The notes beneath the pieces were generated by a model that worked only from the letters and a program-made list of their open reading frames with translations, was not told the origin of the DNA and searched no databases. This document shows positions 32,666-41,698 of a stretch of DNA of 64,000 nucleotides, piece after piece (the first letter of the stretch is position 1; every line of letters starts with the position of its first letter). The stretch is from Achromobacter xylosoxidans A8 (GTDB taxonomy: Bacteria > Pseudomonadota > Gammaproteobacteria > Burkholderiales > Burkholderiaceae_B), in NCBI RefSeq assembly GCF_000165835.1, contig NC_014640.1, positions 868,001 to 932,000 on the forward strand. The letters run 5' to 3'. A program made the position numbers and the translations under genes.

Positions 32666-33271
32666 TTGAACGCCAAAACCGAATCCCCCGACGGCCTGGT
32701 CCGTTGCGGCTGGGTGGACACGTCCGCCGAATACATGGCCTACCACGATACCGAATGGGGCTACCCCGAGGGCGACGACCGGGCGCTGTTCGAGCAGCTC
32801 TGCCTGGAGGGGTTCCAGTCGGGCTTGAGCTGGCGCACCATCCTGTCCAAGCGCGACGCGTTCCGCCGCGGTTTCGCCAACTTCGAACCCGCCAAGGTGG
32901 CGCGTTTCGGCGAAAAAGAGGTGCTGAGGCTGCTGGGCGACGCGGGCATCGTGCGCCATCGCGGCAAGATCGAAGCCGTGATCAACAATGCCGCCCGCGC
33001 GCTGGAGATGATCGAGCGGGAGGGCTCGCTGGGCGCCTACCTGTGGCGCTTCGAAGCGCCAAAAGGGGCGCCGTCCACGCGTGGCGCCTCGACTTCGGCG
33101 CAATCCGAGGCCCTGTCCAAGGCGTTGAAGAAACTGGGCTGGAAGTTCGTCGGGCCCACCACGGTCTACGCCTTCATGCAGTCGGTGGGCATGGTGAATG
33201 ACCACAGCCCCGATTGCCATTGCCACGCCGCCAGCGAAAAGGCCCGCAAGGCGTTCAAGCGGCCGGCGTAG
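32666..33271 (+). CDS. tag: DNA-3-methyladenine glycosylase I
   Basis: A 201-residue base-excision repair enzyme removing 3-methyladenine. RCGWVD and YHDTEWGYP near the N-terminus and DHSPDCHCH at the C-terminus provide the Cys/His zinc snap of Tag. LCLEGFQSGLSWRTILSKR carries the conserved Glu and Trp of the base pocket. The start is TTG at 32666 with AGGAG seven bases upstream. It converges with the sulfatase-fold gene. Confidence 0.94.
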   Translation: MNAKTESPDGLVRCGWVDTSAEYMAYHDTEWGYPEGDDRALFEQLCLEGFQSGLSWRTILSKRDAFRRGFANFEPAKVARFGEKEVLRLLGDAGIVRHRGKIEAVINNAARALEMIEREGSLGAYLWRFEAPKGAPSTRGASTSAQSEALSKALKKLGWKFVGPTTVYAFMQSVGMVNDHSPDCHCHAASEKARKAFKRPA

Positions 33272-33289
33272 CGGCCGCCGGGCGGGGGT

Positions 33290-35212
33290 TCAGGCGGCCG
33301 GCTTTTCGCTGGAGCCGGACGATTCGGCAGCCTGGCCTGGCAGGCTGTAGCGGCCTTCGCGATAGGCCCAGCTGGGCCACAGCGCATGCGCCAGCGCTTC
33401 GGCGGCCAGATCCGGATCCAGCGGCATGGGCGCGTATTCCTCGGGCGCCGTATAGCGGTACTGCAGCGGCGTCTTGTTGGGCGCCATCACCAGCAGCTCG
33501 TCTTCCTTCAGGTAGCCGTAGGTGCTGTCGTATTGCATGATGGCCCGGCCCGGCGTGCTGCGGGTGAGGTCATGGCCGATCATCGGATGCTCTGTGTCCA
33601 CGCCTATCAGCGACAGCAGGGTCGGCGCCAGGTCGATCTGGCTGATCAGGCGGTCGTCGCGCCGCGGCTCGATGCCGGCGCCCAGGATGACGGCCGGAAT
33701 GTGGAAGTGGCGCACGGGCACCAGGCTGGCGCCGAAGACGCGGGAATCGTGGTCAGCCGCTACCAGGAACACGGTGTTCTCCCAGTACGGCGAGGCCTTG
33801 GCGCGTTCGAAGAACCGGCCCAGCGCCCAGTCGGCGTAGCGCACGGTGTTTTCCACGGTGGCCGGGTTGCCGTCGGTCTGGATGCGGCCCGCCGGGTACT
33901 CCCAGGGCGAATGGTTGGACACGCTGAAGGCCAGCGTGAAGGTGGGCTGGTCGCCGTCTTCGCGCAGCAGCCGGTCCAGCTGGTTGAACATGTCCTCGTC
34001 CGAGGCGCCCCAGGTGCCGACGAAGGCCGGATCCACGAAGTCGGAGCGGTCCACGATCTGCTTGAAGCCGTTGCCCAGGAAGAAGCCCTTCATATTGTCG
34101 AAGTGCGATTCGCCGCCATAGATGAAGCGCGAGTGGTAGCCATGGCGTCCGAGCAGGTCGGCTAGCGAGAAGAAGCCGCGCTGCGAGCGCGGCAGCTTCA
34201 GCACCGCCTGGGCGGGGGTGGGCAGAAAGCCGGTGACCACCGCTTCCAGTCCACGCACCGAGCGGGTGCCCGTGGCGTAGGCGCGGGTGAAGGTCCAGGC
34301 CTCGCGCGCCAGGGCGTCCAGCTCCGGCGTCAGGTCGGCGCCACCCAGGCCGGCGCAATACTGCGCGCCCAGGCTTTCTTCCAGGATGATCACCAGGTTG
34401 AGCGGCCGCGCCGTCTTGCGGCTGGCCGGCTGGCGGTGCAGGCTGGGGTAGTCCGGGTTGGCGGGCGGGTTGGGCAGGCCGGCCTGCGCCAGCACCAGCC
34501 CGTGCATCTTGTCGTCGTCCATGCCGCCGTACACGGCCGAGGCGGACTTTTCGTTCTTCATGCTGTAGACGGCGTAGAACACGTTGTAGAGCGAGTTCAG
34601 CGCCAGCGTGTTGAGCATGCCGTCCGAGCTGTAGGCGACCGAGGACGGGTTGATGGGGCGATGGCCCAGCGTGCCGCGGATGGCGAGGATGACGATGGCC
34701 AGGATCGCCAGGCTGGCCAGCGGCATCTGCCACCAGCTCAGCGGCGCGTCGGGCTGGGCGTGGCCGAACAGGCCGTAGGCGCCCCAGCCGATCAGCGCCA
34801 CGACCGCCAGGCCGCCCACCAGCGCGCCCTTGTAGCCGCGCCAGAGCATGCCGGAGACTTCGCGGGGATGTTTCAGATACTCGACGAACAGCCGGTTGGG
34901 GCGGGAGTCGTATTCGATGATGAAGGGCGGCGTGGCCACTTCCAGGAAGGCCAGCAGGATGAAAGCGACCAGGTACCAGTAGCCGGCCAGGGTGGCGGCC
35001 AGCGGGATGTGGCCGAACAAAGGCGACAGCACGGCCGGCAGCGCCGCCAGCACGGCGATCTGGTGCGCATCGATGCGCAGTCCGCCCAGCAGCAGGGGGA
35101 TCAGCCCCCCGGCATCGCGCACGCGCTTGGACTGCCAGGCGGCCAGCGCCAGGCGGCTGAGCGTCAGCAGCGCAAACGCCGCCACCACGAAAATCAAGGT
35201 CGAATGCCGCAT
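33290..35212 (-). CDS. LTA synthase/MdoB-like membrane phosphotransferase (sulfatase fold)
   Basis: A 640-residue inner-membrane enzyme. Four to five membrane segments occupy residues 1-180 and an extracytoplasmic alkaline-phosphatase-superfamily domain follows. The metal and nucleophile segments are LVIILEESLGAQYCAG (Glu), YATGTRSVRGLEAV (nucleophile Thr), VAADHDSR (Asp-His) and VRHFHIPAVI (His). Relatives transfer phosphoglycerol or phosphoethanolamine to envelope glycans. The acceptor here is not known. The ATG at 35212 gives MRHSTLIFVVAAF, a membrane start. Confidence 0.88.
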   Translation of the reverse strand: MRHSTLIFVVAAFALLTLSRLALAAWQSKRVRDAGGLIPLLLGGLRIDAHQIAVLAALPAVLSPLFGHIPLAATLAGYWYLVAFILLAFLEVATPPFIIEYDSRPNRLFVEYLKHPREVSGMLWRGYKGALVGGLAVVALIGWGAYGLFGHAQPDAPLSWWQMPLASLAILAIVILAIRGTLGHRPINPSSVAYSSDGMLNTLALNSLYNVFYAVYSMKNEKSASAVYGGMDDDKMHGLVLAQAGLPNPPANPDYPSLHRQPASRKTARPLNLVIILEESLGAQYCAGLGGADLTPELDALAREAWTFTRAYATGTRSVRGLEAVVTGFLPTPAQAVLKLPRSQRGFFSLADLLGRHGYHSRFIYGGESHFDNMKGFFLGNGFKQIVDRSDFVDPAFVGTWGASDEDMFNQLDRLLREDGDQPTFTLAFSVSNHSPWEYPAGRIQTDGNPATVENTVRYADWALGRFFERAKASPYWENTVFLVAADHDSRVFGASLVPVRHFHIPAVILGAGIEPRRDDRLISQIDLAPTLLSLIGVDTEHPMIGHDLTRSTPGRAIMQYDSTYGYLKEDELLVMAPNKTPLQYRYTAPEEYAPMPLDPDLAAEALAHALWPSWAYREGRYSLPGQAAESSGSSEKPAA

Positions 35213-35557
35213 CGGGCCTCCAGGTTGTTCTGCTGCCCGGTCCGATGGGCCGGGGTCTGTCGTTCAGGCATTTGAGCGGTGCCGGCGTCGAAAATTCGGT
35301 AGGCGCCGGTGCTCGGGTCACATTTCGCAGCGCGCAGCCATTTCGTTTTGTAACTGGCTGCTGCGCGGCCAGGCACGCGCCATGCTGGGCAAACCCCGGG
35401 CGACGCGTGCCGAGCGGCTTCGCGGGGGCGTCGAGCCTGGAAAAATCCGCACACATTATGGGGCCGGCAACGCCGGACCAAGCCGCGGGCCGCGATACCC
35501 TGGGAGGTAACAGGAGCCGGCAGCGGTACGCCGGCCGCAATGCCAAGGATAATAACC
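35213..35557. other. 345-base intergenic region
   Basis: The gap lies between two divergent genes (sulfatase-fold and AsmA). It contains an imperfect inverted repeat near 35328-35367 (CAGCCA / TGGCTG flanked by GC-rich arms). I see no credible gene or consensus promoter. Confidence 0.4.
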
Positions 35558-37645
35558 ATGACGCGCTCTGGAAAAATAGCGATCGGGATTGTAGGGGGAG
35601 CGGCGCTCCTCGTGGCGGTACTGGTGGTGGTGATCGCCACCTTCGACTGGAACCGCGCCAAGCCCTTCATTAACGAGCGGGCCAGCGCCGCGATCGGACG
35701 CCCCTTCGCCATCAACGGCGATCTCAGCGTTGAATGGGGGCGTGATTCCGACGGGGGCGGCTGGCGCGCCTGGGTGCCATGGCCGCACATCATCGCCAAC
35801 GACATATCGGTGGGCAACGCGCCCTGGGCCAAGGCGCCGCAGTTCGCGACCCTCAAGCGCGGGGAGCTCAGCCTGGCGCTACTGCCGCTGCTGCGCCAGC
35901 GCGTCGTCATCCGCCGCATCCAGCTGACCGAACCCGCCGCCGACCTGCAGCGGCTGGCGGACGGCCGCGCCAACTGGGAGTTCACCCTGCCGGAAACCGG
36001 CGAACCGTCGCCCTGGGTGCTGGATATCAACGAGATCGGCTTCGACAAGGGCCGCGTGGGGCTGGTGGACGAGGTCCTCAAGGCAGACCTGACCGTGCTG
36101 GTGGATCCCCTGGGCAAGCCGGTGCCGTTCGCGGACGTGGCCGGCGCGGCCTTCGCGGCGGAAGAGGGCGGCGCCGCGCCGTCGCCGCGCGACTATGTGT
36201 TCGGCTGGAAGCTGGACGGCAAGTACAAGGGCCTGGCCACCAAGGGCGAAGGCAAGGTCGGCGGCATGCTGGCCCTGCAGGACGCCAGGCAACCCTTTCC
36301 GGTGCAGGCGGACGTGGCTATCGGCGGCACCCGGGCGTCGGTGGCCGGCACCCTGACCGACCCGGTCAACCTTGGCGCGCTGGACCTGCGGCTGAAGCTG
36401 TCGGGCGCGTCGATGGCGCAGCTGTATCCGCTAACCGGGGTCACCCTGCCGGACACGCCGCCGTATTCCACCGACGGCCATCTGGTGGCCAAGCTGCGTA
36501 ATCCCGGTGGCGCGGTGTTCGACTACAAGGGCTTCAACGGCAAGGTGGGCAATAGCGATCTGCATGGCGACATCAGCTTCGCGCTAGGCATGCCGCGGCC
36601 CAAGCTGACCGGCAAGCTTTCCTCCAAGCAGTTGCGCATGGAGGACTTGGGGCCGCTGATCGGCGTGCCGTCGGGCAAGGTCGCGGGCGCGGCAACGGAC
36701 CAGGCCAAGGATGCGCCGGCCAAGCCCAAGGGCGGCAAGGTGCTGCCTACCCAGGCCTTTCGAACCGACCGCTGGCGCGACATGGACGCCGACGTCTCGC
36801 TGGATGCGGGCCGCATCGTGCACGACAGCAAGTTGCCGCTGTCGGACCTGTCCGTGCATCTGGTGTTGCAGGATGGCAAGCTGGCCCTGGAGCCCCTGCG
36901 CTTCGGGATGGCCGGGGGCAACATCAACTCCACCATACGCCTGGATGGCTCCGGCGCGACCCTGACCGGGCGCGTCGACATCAGCGCGCGCCGCCTGCGG
37001 CTCAAGCAGCTCTTTCCCGGCACCGCCGCCATGCAGAAAACGCTGGGCGAGCTGAATGGCGACATGGCGGTGAGCGGCGCAGGGAATTCGGTCGCCACCT
37101 TGTTGGGCACGGCGACGGGCGATGTGAAGATGTTGGTCAATGACGGCGTGATCAGCCGCAGCCTGATGGAGATCGCGGGGCTCAACGTGGGTAACTACGT
37201 CGTTTCCAAGCTGTTCGGCGACGACGAGGTGAAGATCAACTGCGGCGCGGCCGACCTGGAAATGAAGAGCGGCGTCATGACGCCGCGGGTGTTCGTGTTT
37301 GATACCGAGAACGCGCTCATCAGCATTACCGGCACGGCCGACTTCAAGAACGAGAAGCTGGACATGGACATTACTCCGGACAGCAAGGGCTTCCGTATCT
37401 TCTCGCTGCGCTCTCCCTTGTACGTCCGCGGTACCTTCGGCTCGCCGGACGTGGGCGTGCACGTGCTGCCTCTAGCCGCGCGCGGCGCGGGCATGGTCGC
37501 TTTGGGGGTGTTGCTGACGCCGGCTGCCGGTCTGTTGGCCCTGGTGGCGCCCAGCACCACGGACGAGAACGCCTGCGGCCCCTTGCTCGAACAGATGCGC
37601 AAGCCGCCCAAGGCGTCCGCGCCCGCCGCGGCGAAAGGCAAATAG
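35558..37645 (+). CDS. AsmA-family envelope protein
   Basis: A 695-residue protein anchored by one N-terminal membrane helix (about 7-29). AsmA-type repeats follow (TFDWNRAKPFINERASAAIGRPFAINGDL; RGELSLALLPLLRQRVVIRRIQL; a C-terminal DFKNEKLDMDITPDSKGFRIFSLRSPLYVRGTFG). AsmA/TamB-like proteins bridge the periplasm and are linked to lipid transport and outer-membrane assembly. The ATG at 35558 is chosen over 35540 because AAGGAT is eight bases upstream. It converges with the second diguanylate cyclase. Confidence 0.9.
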   Translation: MTRSGKIAIGIVGGAALLVAVLVVVIATFDWNRAKPFINERASAAIGRPFAINGDLSVEWGRDSDGGGWRAWVPWPHIIANDISVGNAPWAKAPQFATLKRGELSLALLPLLRQRVVIRRIQLTEPAADLQRLADGRANWEFTLPETGEPSPWVLDINEIGFDKGRVGLVDEVLKADLTVLVDPLGKPVPFADVAGAAFAAEEGGAAPSPRDYVFGWKLDGKYKGLATKGEGKVGGMLALQDARQPFPVQADVAIGGTRASVAGTLTDPVNLGALDLRLKLSGASMAQLYPLTGVTLPDTPPYSTDGHLVAKLRNPGGAVFDYKGFNGKVGNSDLHGDISFALGMPRPKLTGKLSSKQLRMEDLGPLIGVPSGKVAGAATDQAKDAPAKPKGGKVLPTQAFRTDRWRDMDADVSLDAGRIVHDSKLPLSDLSVHLVLQDGKLALEPLRFGMAGGNINSTIRLDGSGATLTGRVDISARRLRLKQLFPGTAAMQKTLGELNGDMAVSGAGNSVATLLGTATGDVKMLVNDGVISRSLMEIAGLNVGNYVVSKLFGDDEVKINCGAADLEMKSGVMTPRVFVFDTENALISITGTADFKNEKLDMDITPDSKGFRIFSLRSPLYVRGTFGSPDVGVHVLPLAARGAGMVALGVLLTPAAGLLALVAPSTTDENACGPLLEQMRKPPKASAPAAAKGK

Positions 37646-37650
37646 GCGAT

Positions 37651-39252
37651 TCAGCCCGGCGACGCCATGCGCGCGCCGGCCTGGACGTTGTCGTCCGCGA
37701 CGCAGACCGCGTTGCGGCCATGGTTCTTGGCGTAATAGAGGGCCTGATCCGCGCGTTGCAGGGCGGCGTCGAGCGTCGCGCCGTGTTCCGGGTAGGCCGC
37801 GACGCCGGCCGAAATAGTGAGCGGAATGGCGATCACACCGGGCTCGGCTGCGATACGCAGGCGCAGCCGTTCCACCAGACCGATCGCAGCCTCCAGCGGC
37901 GCGCCGGGCAGCAGCATGACGAATTCCTCGCCGCCTGCGCGCGCAAGGGTGTCACCGCTGCGCGATCCTTCACTCATCAATTGCGCCAGCTCGCGCAGCG
38001 CGCGATCGCCCGCCGCGTGGCCATGGCGGTCATTGATGTGCTTGAAGTGGTCGATATCGATGGCCACGATCGCCACCGGCTGTTCCTCGGCCTGCAGCAG
38101 CGCCAGGGCTTCGTTCAGGCCGCGCCGGTTCAACAAGCCGGTCAAGGTGTCCGTGGTGGTCTCGCGGCGCAGGTCGCGGATCTTGTGGTGGATCGAGGCC
38201 AGCCCCATCAGTAGCGCGCGCTTTAGCTGCGCGACTTCCGAGTACCACGAGCGCACATGGCGGATGCGGTCCGCCGAGTCCGGGTTCTGCATATGCGTGG
38301 CGATGCTGGCCAGTTCCCCCAGCGGCCGGGCGATCCAGCGCGACAACAGCCAGATGGACGCCAGCGACAGCAGCAGCAGCGGCAAGGTCTGGCGGGCCGT
38401 GGCCAGCAGCAGATCGCTCAGGGGCTGCAAGGTGGCATCCACCGGGCGTTGAGCGATGATGCTCCAGCCCATGCTGGGCACGGGTGCATAGCCTGCAAGC
38501 ATTTCGCGGCCATGTTCATCCGTGTAGCGCATTTCACCAGTTTCGCCGCGCAGGGCGGCGGCGAAGTCGCTTGGCGAAGGGACGATCTGCCCCAGGCTGC
38601 TGCGGTCGGAATGGTAGATCTGCGCGCCATTGCGATCCAGGACGTACAGGGAGGACTCGCCACGATAGAAATGCTGATTCAGCAGATGGTCCAGCGCATT
38701 GTGCTCATGCAGGTAGAACGCGCCGCCGAAAAAGCCCAGGTAGCGGGCGTCGGCCGAAAAAATCGGGTGGGTGTAGAGAATCATCCAGCGGTTCTGGCGG
38801 CCTATGTAGGCGGCGCCGACAGTCGGGCGCTGATTGGCTATCGCCTCTTTGGTCGCTTCGCTGCGCAGCTGCTGCCCCAGCAAATCCTGGCCCGACGTCG
38901 ATGTCGCCAACACCTTGCCTTGAGGCGAGACGATAAAGGTGGAGTTGAAGTGGGCCAACTGCCGTTCCTGCCGCAGTATCTCGGTCGTCATGTGTTCGGG
39001 ATGGGTCTCCATGTCAGCCAGCATTTCGGCGCTATATGACAGATAGCGCCTCAGATCTGTCAGGAAAATCTCGGTCGTGGATGCCAGCTTGGAGGCATAG
39101 GCCCGGTTGAGTTCCAGTGCGGTATGCAGCAGCAGGTCGCGCTGCACCACGTAGCTCGCGTGCAGGCTGCCGACCAGCGCCAGGGCGACCGAAAAAAGAC
39201 AGATCCACAGGATGAGACGCCGCAGATCGATCCGGAACATGACGCGATCCAT
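37651..39252 (-). CDS. Cache-domain diguanylate cyclase (GGDEF)
   Basis: A 533-residue membrane enzyme. TM1 lies at about 10-32 and a periplasmic dCache-like sensor at about 40-285 (SPQGKVLATSTSG, YVLDRNGAQIYHSD, PVPSMGWSIIAQRPVD). TM2 at about 290-312 and a HAMP-like stretch (IARPLGELASIATHM) precede the GGDEF domain. AGGEEF is intact and the I-site RSGD sits nine residues upstream, so it should make c-di-GMP with product inhibition. The ATG at 39252 overlaps the TetR stop (TGATG); MFRIDL at 39240 is an alternative start. Confidence 0.9.
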   Translation of the reverse strand: MDRVMFRIDLRRLILWICLFSVALALVGSLHASYVVQRDLLLHTALELNRAYASKLASTTEIFLTDLRRYLSYSAEMLADMETHPEHMTTEILRQERQLAHFNSTFIVSPQGKVLATSTSGQDLLGQQLRSEATKEAIANQRPTVGAAYIGRQNRWMILYTHPIFSADARYLGFFGGAFYLHEHNALDHLLNQHFYRGESSLYVLDRNGAQIYHSDRSSLGQIVPSPSDFAAALRGETGEMRYTDEHGREMLAGYAPVPSMGWSIIAQRPVDATLQPLSDLLLATARQTLPLLLLSLASIWLLSRWIARPLGELASIATHMQNPDSADRIRHVRSWYSEVAQLKRALLMGLASIHHKIRDLRRETTTDTLTGLLNRRGLNEALALLQAEEQPVAIVAIDIDHFKHINDRHGHAAGDRALRELAQLMSEGSRSGDTLARAGGEEFVMLLPGAPLEAAIGLVERLRLRIAAEPGVIAIPLTISAGVAAYPEHGATLDAALQRADQALYYAKNHGRNAVCVADDNVQAGARMASPG

Positions 39253-39896
39253 CAGGCGCGGACCCGGCCTTGCGGCAAGCCGGAGGACGGCGGGCTCGCG
39301 GTCAGCGCATCCCAGGCGCACATCGCCTGTCTGGCCACGGCTTGCAGGGTTTTGCGGGTGGCGCCGTCGCGCGCCTGGATCGACATGCCGTGCAGCACGG
39401 TGGTGTAGAAGGCGGCCAGGCTCTTGAGGTCGGTGCCTGTCGGCAGTTCGCCCTCGGATGCGCCGGCCTGGAGACGGGCCAGGATGCGGCTTTGCATTTC
39501 GCGGCGGTTGTCGCCCAGGAAATCGCCCACGCCGGTCTGATTCATGCAGCCTGCCGGCGCGCCCAGCACGATCATGCAGCCAGACGGCGTGCCGGGAGCG
39601 GTAAAGCGTTCTGCCGATGCCAGCAGCATGGACAGAATGGCTTCGCGGGCGGTGGGCGCATCTTGCAGCGCGCGCCGCGCCGCGCCGCCCTCGGTTTCGC
39701 GGTAGAGCTCCACCGCTTCGCGGAATAGTCCTTCCTTTGAGCCGAATGCCCCATAGAGGCTGGGCGAATTGATGCCCATCGCCGCCGTGAGGTCGGTCAG
39801 CGATGCTCCGTCATATCCCTTCGACCAGAAGACGTCCATGGCCTTGTGCAAGGCCTGGGCCCGGTCGAAGTTCCGGGGGCGCCCACGTTCTGCCAT
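39252..39896 (-). CDS. TetR/AcrR-family repressor
   Basis: A 214-residue repressor. The N-terminal helix-turn-helix lies at about 5-50 (RGRPRNFDRAQALHKAMDVFWSKGYDGASLTDLTAAMGINSPSLYGAFGSKEGLF) with the usual TetR spacing. The C-terminal ligand domain has the segment SGCMIVLGAPAGC typical of the YcdC/RutR-AcrR-like group. It is divergent from an SDR gene across a 26-bp palindromic operator. Its stop overlaps the start of the diguanylate cyclase, linking the two. Confidence 0.92.
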   Translation of the reverse strand: MAERGRPRNFDRAQALHKAMDVFWSKGYDGASLTDLTAAMGINSPSLYGAFGSKEGLFREAVELYRETEGGAARRALQDAPTAREAILSMLLASAERFTAPGTPSGCMIVLGAPAGCMNQTGVGDFLGDNRREMQSRILARLQAGASEGELPTGTDLKSLAAFYTTVLHGMSIQARDGATRKTLQAVARQAMCAWDALTASPPSSGLPQGRVRA

Positions 39897-39920
39897 GGGC
39901 GTGATTTTACCCGGCAGGGA

Positions 39921-39942
39921 TTTTTGTGGTGATTGATAAAAA
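39921..39942. promoter_or_regulatory. weak second operator-like site upstream of tetR
   Basis: TTTTTGTGGTGATTGATAAA shares the left half (TTTGT.GTGAT) of the main operator at 39976 and lies 25 bases before the tetR start, so it could be a lower-affinity repressor site. Confidence 0.3.
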
Positions 39943-39975
39943 AATAGTTGACGGACGTTGGCTGGCTCGGCGAAT

Positions 39976-40001
39976 ATATTTGTACTGATCACTACAAATA
40001 T
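39976..40001. promoter_or_regulatory. 26-bp palindromic TetR-type operator in the tetR-SDR intergenic region
   Basis: The sequence runs ATATTTGTAC to ACAAATAT symmetrically around TGATCA at 39986-39991, with only one mismatched base pair (C39985/C39992). It spans the ATG at 40000, so SDR translation more likely starts at 40012. The size and symmetry suit a TetR-family dimer or pair of dimers; the divergent TetR is the obvious ligand. Confidence 0.7.
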
Positions 40002-40011
40002 GGGTGTGCCA

Positions 40012-40758
40012 ATGTCGAATCTGACTGGGAAAGTTGCTTTTGTCACCGGCGGAAGCCGGGGTATCGGCGCCGCCATCGTGCGCCGCCTGGCGGCCGACGG
40101 GGCCGACGTGGCTTTCACCTACGTGAGCGCTTCCTCGGCCGCCACCGCGCAGGCGCTGGCGCGCGAATTGTCCGCGGACGGGCGCCGCGCGCTGGCCATC
40201 CAGGCGGACGCCGCGGATGCCGCCGCCGTCCGGGTCGCGGTCGAACGGGCCATTGCCGAGCTCGGGCCTATCGACGTGCTGGTCAACAATGCCGGCATCT
40301 TTCTCACCGGCGCCATCGGCGAGACCAGCCTCGACGACTACGAGCGCACCATGGACATCAACGTGCGGGCGCCCTTCGTCGCCATCCAGGCGGCGCAGGC
40401 GTCCATGCCGGACGGCGGACGCATCATCAACATCGGCAGCTGCCTGGCCGGCCGCGCCGGCCGCGCCGGCGTCGCGCTGTATGCCGCCAGCAAGTCCGCG
40501 CTGGTCGGCCTGACCCAGGGCCTGGCGCGCGACCTGGGCGCACGCGGCATCACCGCCAACGTGGTGCACCCCGGCCCCATCGACACCGACATGAATCCCG
40601 CCGACGGCGCGCATGCGGCAGATCTGGTGGCTGTGCTGTCCCTGCCGCACTACGGCGAAGCTCGCGACATCGCCGGCATGGTGGCGTTCCTGGCCGGGCC
40701 GGAAGGGCGCTACGTCACGGGCGCGAGCCTGTCGGTGGACGGCGGCTACGCCGCTTGA
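40012..40758 (+). CDS. short-chain dehydrogenase/reductase (SDR)
   Basis: A 248-residue classical SDR. It has TGGSRGIG (cofactor loop, about 13-20), NNAG (near 88-91), catalytic Ser in NIGSCLAG, YAASK (Tyr-Lys pair, near 155-159) and a terminal VTGASLSVDGGYAA. The NADP(H) preference and substrate are not determinable by eye. The ATG at 40012, with GGGTG upstream, is preferred because the ATG at 40000 lies inside the operator. It is divergent from, and probably repressed by, the TetR gene. SDRs paired with this kind of repressor are often induced by reactive electrophiles, which is inference here. Confidence 0.9.
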   Translation: MSNLTGKVAFVTGGSRGIGAAIVRRLAADGADVAFTYVSASSAATAQALARELSADGRRALAIQADAADAAAVRVAVERAIAELGPIDVLVNNAGIFLTGAIGETSLDDYERTMDINVRAPFVAIQAAQASMPDGGRIINIGSCLAGRAGRAGVALYAASKSALVGLTQGLARDLGARGITANVVHPGPIDTDMNPADGAHAADLVAVLSLPHYGEARDIAGMVAFLAGPEGRYVTGASLSVDGGYAA

Positions 40759-40790
40759 TGCGGCCTGTTTGAAAGTTTTTTCGGGGCGAC

Positions 40791-40819
40791 TTGCACAAAC
40801 CAAAAAAGCTGCATATAAT
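40791..40819 (+). promoter_or_regulatory. sigma-70 promoter of tRNA-Lys(CUU)
   Basis: -35 TTGCAC at 40791-40796 and a perfect -10 TATAAT at 40814-40819, with a 17-base spacer. The start would be near 40826, giving an 84-base leader before the tRNA. Confidence 0.85.
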
Positions 40820-40909
40820 CTTGCTTCTTCGCACTACACACGTAACGAAGCGCAGCGGCGGCGGACTAAAAAACGCGCAGCAAAGCGGACGAGACTGAGT
40901 GAAGTTGCA

Positions 40910-40985
40910 GGGCTGTTAGCTCAGTTGGTAGAGCAGCGGACTCTTAATCCGTAGGTCGAGTGTTCGAGCCACTCACAGCCCACCA
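40910..40985 (+). tRNA. tRNA-Lys (anticodon CUU)
   Basis: A 76-base cloverleaf with encoded CCA. The acceptor GGGCTGT / ACAGCCC pairs fully, with a D-loop TAGCTCAGTTGGTAGA, anticodon loop ACTCTTAAT and T-loop GTTCGAGCC. It is the isoacceptor of the UUU species at 11971. Confidence 0.97.
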
Positions 40986-40993
40986 GAATTCCC

Positions 40994-41027
40994 AAAGGCC
41001 GTTGACGTCACCGTCAACGGCCTTTTT
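40994..41027 (+). terminator. terminator after tRNA-Lys(CUU)
   Basis: The stem AAAGGCCGTTGACG / CGTCAACGGCCTTT with loop TCAC is followed by T5. It lies nine bases after the tRNA. Confidence 0.9.
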
Positions 41028-41138
41028 GTTTTTTCTGTTCAAGCGCGCGGCGGCAGGCTGTGCGGCTCGCGGGAGCCATGAAAAATGCATGCGCTGCGCC
41101 ATTGAGAAAAGCGGGATGGCGGGACACGGACTTTTGAT

Positions 41139-41157
41139 ATGATTGCTAATCATTCTT
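41139..41157 (+). promoter_or_regulatory. candidate Fur box/promoter of the FecI-type operon
   Basis: ATGATTGCTAATCATTCTT shares TAATCATT and several flanking bases with the Fur consensus (about 12 of 19). It overlaps a -35-like TTGATA at 41134 and lies 26 bases before the sigma-factor start, so iron-repressed expression is expected. Confidence 0.55.
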
Positions 41158-41182
41158 ATTTCCAAATCCCGACGCGCGTGCC

Positions 41183-41698
41183 ATGTCCGCTCCCGATACT
41201 GCCCGCCACGCGGCCTTGTTGACCTGGTACAGCGATCATCACGGTTGGCTGGTCGGATGGCTGCGCCGCAAGCTGGGCTCGCCCTGCGACGCGGCCGACT
41301 TTGCGCAGGATACCTTTGTGCGGCTGATCGGCCGCGACGATCTGGCGGCGATCAGGACGCCGCGCGCCTATCTCACAACGACCGCAACCCGCCTGGTGAT
41401 CGACGACGCGCGCCGGCGCAAGCTCGAGGCGGTGTGCCTGGAGAGCTGGGCCATCCTGCATGGCGGCGAGGCGGCGCCCGCGCCTGAGCAGTTGCTCGAA
41501 ACCGTGGAGATCCTGGCGGCGTTGGCGCGCATGCTCGATACCTTGCCCGCCAAGCCGCGCAGCGCCTTCCTGCTGCACAGGCTGGAAGGGCGGAACTACG
41601 GCGAGATCGCCGCCGAACTGGGCGTATCCACCAGCATGGTGAAGCAGTATGTTGCGCGCGCGCTTGCTCATTGCTACCTGGCGATGGAGGCGGCGTGA
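41183..41698 (+). CDS. FecI-type ECF sigma factor
   Basis: A 171-residue extracytoplasmic-function sigma factor. Region 2 lies at about 12-75 (DAADFAQDTFVRLIGRDD; TPRAYLTTTATRLVIDDARRR) and region 4 at about 110-165 (LPAKPRSAFLLHRLEGRNYGEIAAELGVSTSMVKQYVARAL). It would direct transcription of the TonB receptor downstream after a ferric-siderophore signal. The stop overlaps the GTG start of the anti-sigma gene (GTGA). Confidence 0.93.
   Translation: MSAPDTARHAALLTWYSDHHGWLVGWLRRKLGSPCDAADFAQDTFVRLIGRDDLAAIRTPRAYLTTTATRLVIDDARRRKLEAVCLESWAILHGGEAAPAPEQLLETVEILAALARMLDTLPAKPRSAFLLHRLEGRNYGEIAAELGVSTSMVKQYVARALAHCYLAMEAA

Noticed and set aside
39190..39202. AAAAAAGACAGAT resembling the middle block of the four-copy element
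   Set aside because: It lies inside the second diguanylate cyclase gene and lacks the ATACGG and T-run blocks at the required distances.
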